Origin: Polytrichum commune
Lineage: Eukaryota; Streptophyta; Polytrichopsida; Polytrichales; Polytrichaceae
NCBI GenBank assembly: GCA_950295325.1
Contig: OX485804.1
Span: 36,630,429 to 36,694,428, forward strand
Direction: 5' to 3'
Length of the DNA: 64,000 nucleotides
Position numbers and translations under genes: made by a program
Shown: in pieces, positions 59,851 to 64,000 of the stretch
How positions within the stretch are numbered: the first letter of the stretch is position 1
Layout: every line of letters begins with the position of its first letter
Notes under the pieces: model-generated
Told to the model about the DNA's origin: nothing
Seen by the model: only the letters and a program-made list of their open reading frames with translations
Database searches by the model: none

Positions 59851-60912
59851 AAATAGGCTCATTAGTGTGTCCTTTTCAAAATATGGCACCACATAACTTC
59901 ACATATTTGCAAATGAGATTGATTATCTCAGTATCTAAGAATCATTACACTCATTATCTCAATTGGTGCATGTGGTACTAATTCCCGAAACATGGTCATT
60001 TAGTACCATACATTTTAAGAACATTAGTACGTGCTCTAAGGTTCGTGTAGAGTGATAATTTATTTATTCTTATCAACAATCACATGTTTGTCAATGAATA
60101 GTGCCGTTACTTTCAGCATTCAATGTTGCTATGAATAATATTTTTAGTGAATAGTACCAAGATCAATAATGCTTCCTAAATCTTTTGGTGACATGAGTCT
60201 CATAGCGTGAAGAATTTTTGTATCGCCTTCACTAATTTCCCATTTGCACTATTAGTCCTCCTTCACTAATCGGGATAATCAATGTAGCAATCACAATAAC
60301 TTGCACTATTCAAAAGGACACAAGTCTAATGAGCCATATTTGTAGCTAGACTACTAAGTTTGCCACTATTTGCTTAATATAACATAGTATGTTGTGTATG
60401 GTGAAGAGTGTAGGTTGATGTATGTGACCTACCCTTAGCAACCCTATAGTGTGGTCTATAATGTATACTATCATAGAAGAAAGATTGTGTTCATTACCCT
60501 TGAATCTTCAACCACTGACCTTGTTCTCATTTTTTCACTTCTAGTTGTCAGTAAGGTGTGAAACTAAAAATTGTTGAGAATGTAAATCCAAGAAGTCTCG
60601 TCTCATTTCCAAAGCGCAAGAATCAAAGGAGAAATGAAATGAAATGAACACCACATGGTCTATGAATAATCATTGAGTCCACATGATTGAGAATAAATGA
60701 TTGGTCCAAATGGGTGATTTTCACTATAAGTATTTTAATATTTTAAAGCACATACATAGTAGGTAGTCAAAACTACCCATAGGTAGGGCCCAACATCGAT
60801 TTTCCAAGTGCCCAAGGTGCTAGCCTGGGAGAAATGATGACAAAGGGCTAGAACCTGAGATCCCATGCATCCCACACCAAACCCTTAGCCATCAACTCCA
60901 CTCACATCACTA
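59851..60912. other. Unannotated AT-rich stretch
   Basis: Repeated words around CACTATT, GAATAGT and CTCACTAAT; no clear structure or gene. Confidence 0.35.
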
Positions 60913-61269
60913 CACTAAATAATATGATATTTAATGTCATATGGTAACTTTTCGGATGACACATCTTGTGAATAAGTGAACAAATATTGTCATGGATGAT
61001 AAATGAGTTCATCCATTGGCCAAAGCCCTACCTTCTCTTGTCAGTAACTTGTGATGAAATATTGCCATGGATGTTTGAAATTTGGATGAAGTATCACTTG
61101 GCACGTGACAGTAATTGCAACACTTTTAAAATTTTTAACCCCTCAAAAACATTTACAAGGAGTGACAAATAATGTTGGGTTAACATTTGGTGACACTATA
61201 CCATGGTTTACAATTAGTATTGAGCAAGATAATTAGAACTGGTGATCCCACTAAATATCAAATTTAGTG
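60913..61269. mobile_element. Second copy of the CACTAAATA / TA-flanked MITE
   Basis: The left end TACACTAAATAATATGATAT and the right end CACTAAATATCAAATTTAGTG-TA are inverted. Sequence near the right end (ACAATTAGTATTGAGCA) matches AAAATTAGTGTTGAGCA of the copy at 21823. Length is about 357 bp. Confidence 0.6.
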
Positions 61270-61402
61270 TAGTAGGTACTGTAGTTATTGGGTAAAGGAG
61301 TTACCACACCTACTTATTGCATTTAACTCATTGTATATAATTACTATGCATAATTATTGTGCATTTATTGCATAGAATTACTATATACTTTGTAAAATTG
61401 TG

Positions 61403-61840
61403 GAGGTTGCATATGATTTTTTTTAAATAATTATGTAGATTATTTTTTAGGTTTTCCAATCTATGGATTTTGTTGGAATTACTTCAAGCTATTTAACCTA
61501 CTTTAAAGGCTCATTTCTTTAAATAACTCTAGAAAAACATTTAAGTTGCATATGAATTTATTCTTATTTTTTTAAAAAACTATGTAGATTCTTTATATGT
61601 TTTCATATTTATGGATTTTTTGAATTTATTCAAGATTTTTAACTTGTCTAAATAGCTCATTTCTTTAAAATCTCTATAAATTTTTGTAGGTCACATATGA
61701 ATTTTTTATTTTTTGAAAATAAAAATTGTAGACTCTTTTAGCCTGTACCTTATCTATGTATATGTTTTTCTTGAAGGTTTCCAAGTTATCTGACATGCTT
61801 AAAAGTTCGTCTGAGGCTTTTAATTCTCATGACTATCTTA
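61403..61840. repeat. AT-rich tandem repeat, unit about 140 bp
   Basis: GTTGCATATGAATTT followed by ATGTAGATTCTTT, TATGGATTTT and CTCATTTCTTTAAAT recurs three times (near 61403, 61541 and 61687), the last unit being the most diverged. Confidence 0.5.
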
Positions 61841-61944
61841 GGCTTTGGGAATCTGTCATGATTGCGGAACCAAACAACAAGGAGCTTACAAAGTGACCAT
61901 ATATGTGCATGAGTGGGCAGATCAAGTTATACATATAGCTATAA

Positions 61945-62339
61945 GAGCATCCTCAGTCGGTCTAGGTAAAGCTCACTGCAAACCAAGACCTATCTTGCTT
62001 AAAATTGCTCAAAATTTAGAGGGAGTGCACCAAATCTTGCTTAAAAATGGACAGATCCTCCCACACTCCCTCTAAATGTCAAAAATTTGGAGGGAGTGTG
62101 GGAGGATCTTTCCATTTTTAAGCAAGATTTGGTGCACTCCCTCTAGATTTTGAAAATGTGGTGTTTTCAATGAGGGATTTCACCTACGTCAAATTTTTAC
62201 AATTCTTTTTTCTTGAGAAATATCTCACGTTTATTTAGGTGTGCTTCTAATGATGGTAATTTCAGTTTCTAATTTTAGGTCAGTCAAAAGATAGGTTTTG
62301 GTTTGCAGTGAGCTTTACCTAGACCGACTGAGGATGCTC
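61945..62339. mobile_element. Foldback MITE with GAGCATCC TIR and TAA TSD
   Basis: The left arm GAGCATCCTCAGTCGGTCTA continues through GGTAAAGCTCACTGCAAACC and is mirrored over about 50 bp at the right end. TAA flanks both sides (61942 and 62340). A second, nearly perfect inverted pair of about 56 bp (62018-62073 with about 62089-62145) lies inside. The whole 395 bp can fold on itself. Confidence 0.85.
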
Positions 62340-62342
62340 TAA

Positions 62343-63589
62343 TGATTCAAAGACACATAAGAGCCAAGTCTTGCACAAATAGATAGATAGATATGTTAGA
62401 TCTTTGTGGGACAAATACATTTGACTCTAGGTTTAGACCAACTATTTTCATGATTCACACTTGATAGACAAATGAGACAATTTTTGATCAAATGATGAGC
62501 CAAGCACATTGTCTCCAAGGCCAAACACGTTCATTTTAAACGTGTTGGCCTTAGTTTTCTTTGGGCTGACTTGACATCCCTCAAAAGTGGCTCATTTTTC
62601 AACTGGATTGCTTGAAATCAATCAAGCGTTTGCCCTGGTTTCAACTTCAAATGTTGTATACCATACCAGTGTGGGATTTGGTTTCTGAACGAAGCATTTT
62701 ATACAATTGAATTGCTTTATATATATCATTCAGGTGTACCCCGGAATGCATTCGACTTGCTTGAAATTCATTCAAGAGTCTCTTCATGTATCTTAGGATT
62801 TGCTTTATATCATTCAAGTCTTGGTCGGTTCAGTTGCTGGGGTGTTTTGGTTTGGGTTTGGGTTTAGTATGGTTCACTTTCATTGAAAGTTGATGTTTGA
62901 AATTATTTAACTGTTGCGTATCATAACTAGCTGCTAAAAATAAGGACGAGTTGCAGCAATAAGGAGCAACTGAAGCAGCACGGAACTGATGCAGCAACAC
63001 GAAGAGCAGCCATACATTAAAAATAAAAAGCAAACAGTGAAGCAACAAAAACTGCAGGAAGTATCAGACTTGCACTTGCATGATCATCAAACGTGCAAAC
63101 CCACAAATTTGGACACCCACCGTCAGTGCCAACCTGCACTAGCAACAGGAACAAATCATGAGGGGAAAATGCTGCGAGAAACTTGCACGAAACAATTACA
63201 AGAGCGGCCAAAGAAAAAAAAAGGACAAAAAGGCATCTGCAAGCTGCAGATTTGCGGCGTTGATTTTTGCAAACCGAAAAGAACTAAAAAAAACCAAAAA
63301 AAAACCATTGGAATGGGATGCACACGCATTCCATGTGCGAACCCTAGCCCAGACCTCAGGGCTCGATCACACCCAAGAAAACAAGACCCTAATTGCGAGC
63401 AAACATGATATTAAGCTGTTGGGTTAGAGCACGTCCTTGCGTTTGCAACCTCGGATTGAAACAAGCCTGGGATTGAGCATAGATGAACTAAGTGTGAGGA
63501 GAGAAAGGAGAAAATGGGAGGGACCAAGATGCACGAGGGGGAGGAAGAGGCAAGGGCCTCTAGCATGTGGTTGAATACAAGGTACACTA
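62343..63589. other. Unannotated stretch
   Basis: Contains direct TATATCATTCA words near 62720 and 62805, GTTTGG repeats near 62845 and an A-rich tract 63200-63310. ORFs here are low-complexity shadows. Confidence 0.35.
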
Positions 63590-64000
63590 AGGGGAGTTGG
63601 AGTAGCGCACGGCGTTGCTGAAAACTTTTCGAGAGTTGGGCTCCTCATGCTCCGATGAGGTTGGATCAGAGTCTTCTTGACCATCGTCAGATTCATCCGC
63701 ACAATCTCAACATGGGCGTTGCACGGCATCAACATTGATCTGCACATGAGTGCACGGTGGAAGAATATTTAAGGAAGGGGGAGGAGACTGCTCGGGGACA
63801 ACTGGTGCTTGTTGGGCAACAATAGTTGCAGCTGCCCCTTACACTATCTCCCTCCAAAGTGCATGAAGTTGTTGCTTCCACTTCAGCAACGACCACTCCC
63901 ATGGCAAGAGGAGAGCCCTTGCATCAAGGGTAATCAAGGCAATGTTGGCTTGCTAAGCCAACATCTTGGCCTTCTTCATCAGGTTAGTCGCCCCGAAGTC
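63590..64000 (-). pseudogene. Degraded coding-like segment at the right edge
   Basis: A minus-strand frame from the edge reads NLMKKAKMLA, a stop, ANIALITLDARALLLPWEWS, LLKWKQQLHALWREIV, a stop, then an Ala/Gln/Pro-rich part and an acidic ADESDDGQEDSDPTSSEHEE. The stops sit where CAA or CGA would be expected. It looks like a once-coding frame, perhaps gag-like, running out of the window. No family is assigned. Confidence 0.3.

Noticed and set aside
1..64000. CRISPR arrays, bacterial operons, riboswitches, rRNA
   Set aside because: The content is that of a eukaryotic nuclear genome; no regularly spaced identical repeats of CRISPR type, no operon-like gene runs and no rRNA sequence were seen.
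1..64000. Intact LTR retrotransposons
   Set aside because: I looked for paired long direct repeats with TG/CA ends and a primer-binding site and found none that could be supported by eye.

Overview
This window looks like nuclear DNA from a land plant with a repeat-rich, AT-rich genome. One intact protein-coding gene is recognisable: a two-exon glycerol-3-phosphate acyltransferase of the plant cutin/suberin type (50735-52642, + strand). It has canonical GT/AG splice sites and sits in a GC- and CpG-richer island (about 49.1-53.7 kb). The transposon content (a DDE_1/pogo-like transposase, LINE fragments with an apparent PD-(D/E)XK C-terminus, and an unfamiliar large gene family) makes me lean towards a seed-free lineage such as a fern, lycophyte or bryophyte. 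That is inference; the sequence does not prove it.

Nearly everything else is decayed mobile DNA. Region by region: 0-6 kb has a degraded edge fragment, a MITE with a TAA target duplication, and a broken PIF/Harbinger transposase (4.8-6.1 kb, minus). 8.6-9.5 kb is an L1-like LINE reverse transcriptase remnant. 10.6-13.5 kb holds direct and tandem repeats, including a six-unit hairpin array. 14.5-16.6 kb is a second LINE remnant split by a MITE. 20.4-22.9 kb is a long decayed gene of an unrecognised family, interrupted by two different MITEs whose removal rejoins the coding sequence. 23.1-25.4 kb is a 2.3-kb element with 8-bp target duplications carrying a related element inside it. 28.5-29.8 kb is a diverged array with a ~155-bp period. 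30.6-31.6 kb is a DDE_1 transposase pseudogene and 31.8-32.2 kb a CACTA-type MITE. 34-37 kb carries palindromic and TIR MITEs. 39.8-42.4 kb carries three LINE 3'-end fragments, and a SINE follows at 43.1 kb. 44-49 kb is mostly MITEs. Downstream of the acyltransferase gene, 53.8-57.1 kb is a degenerate tandem array with one unit split by a MITE. 58.2-62.4 kb holds a gene-free CpG-rich patch, two PIF-type MITEs, a TA-flanked MITE, a short tandem array and a foldback MITE.

The most informative layer is the set of non-autonomous DNA transposons, because exact target-site duplications can be read directly: 8 bp for a G-run-TIR superfamily (9 copies), TTA/TAA for three families, AAT for the CACTA type, TA for another. 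Several insertions lie in sequence whose uninterrupted form can be inferred from reading frame or from a neighbouring repeat unit, which gives internal empty-site controls. The transposase-like and RT reading frames carry stops and Asp-to-Asn changes at catalytic positions; many fit C-to-T decay. Autonomous partners for the MITEs are not intact here.
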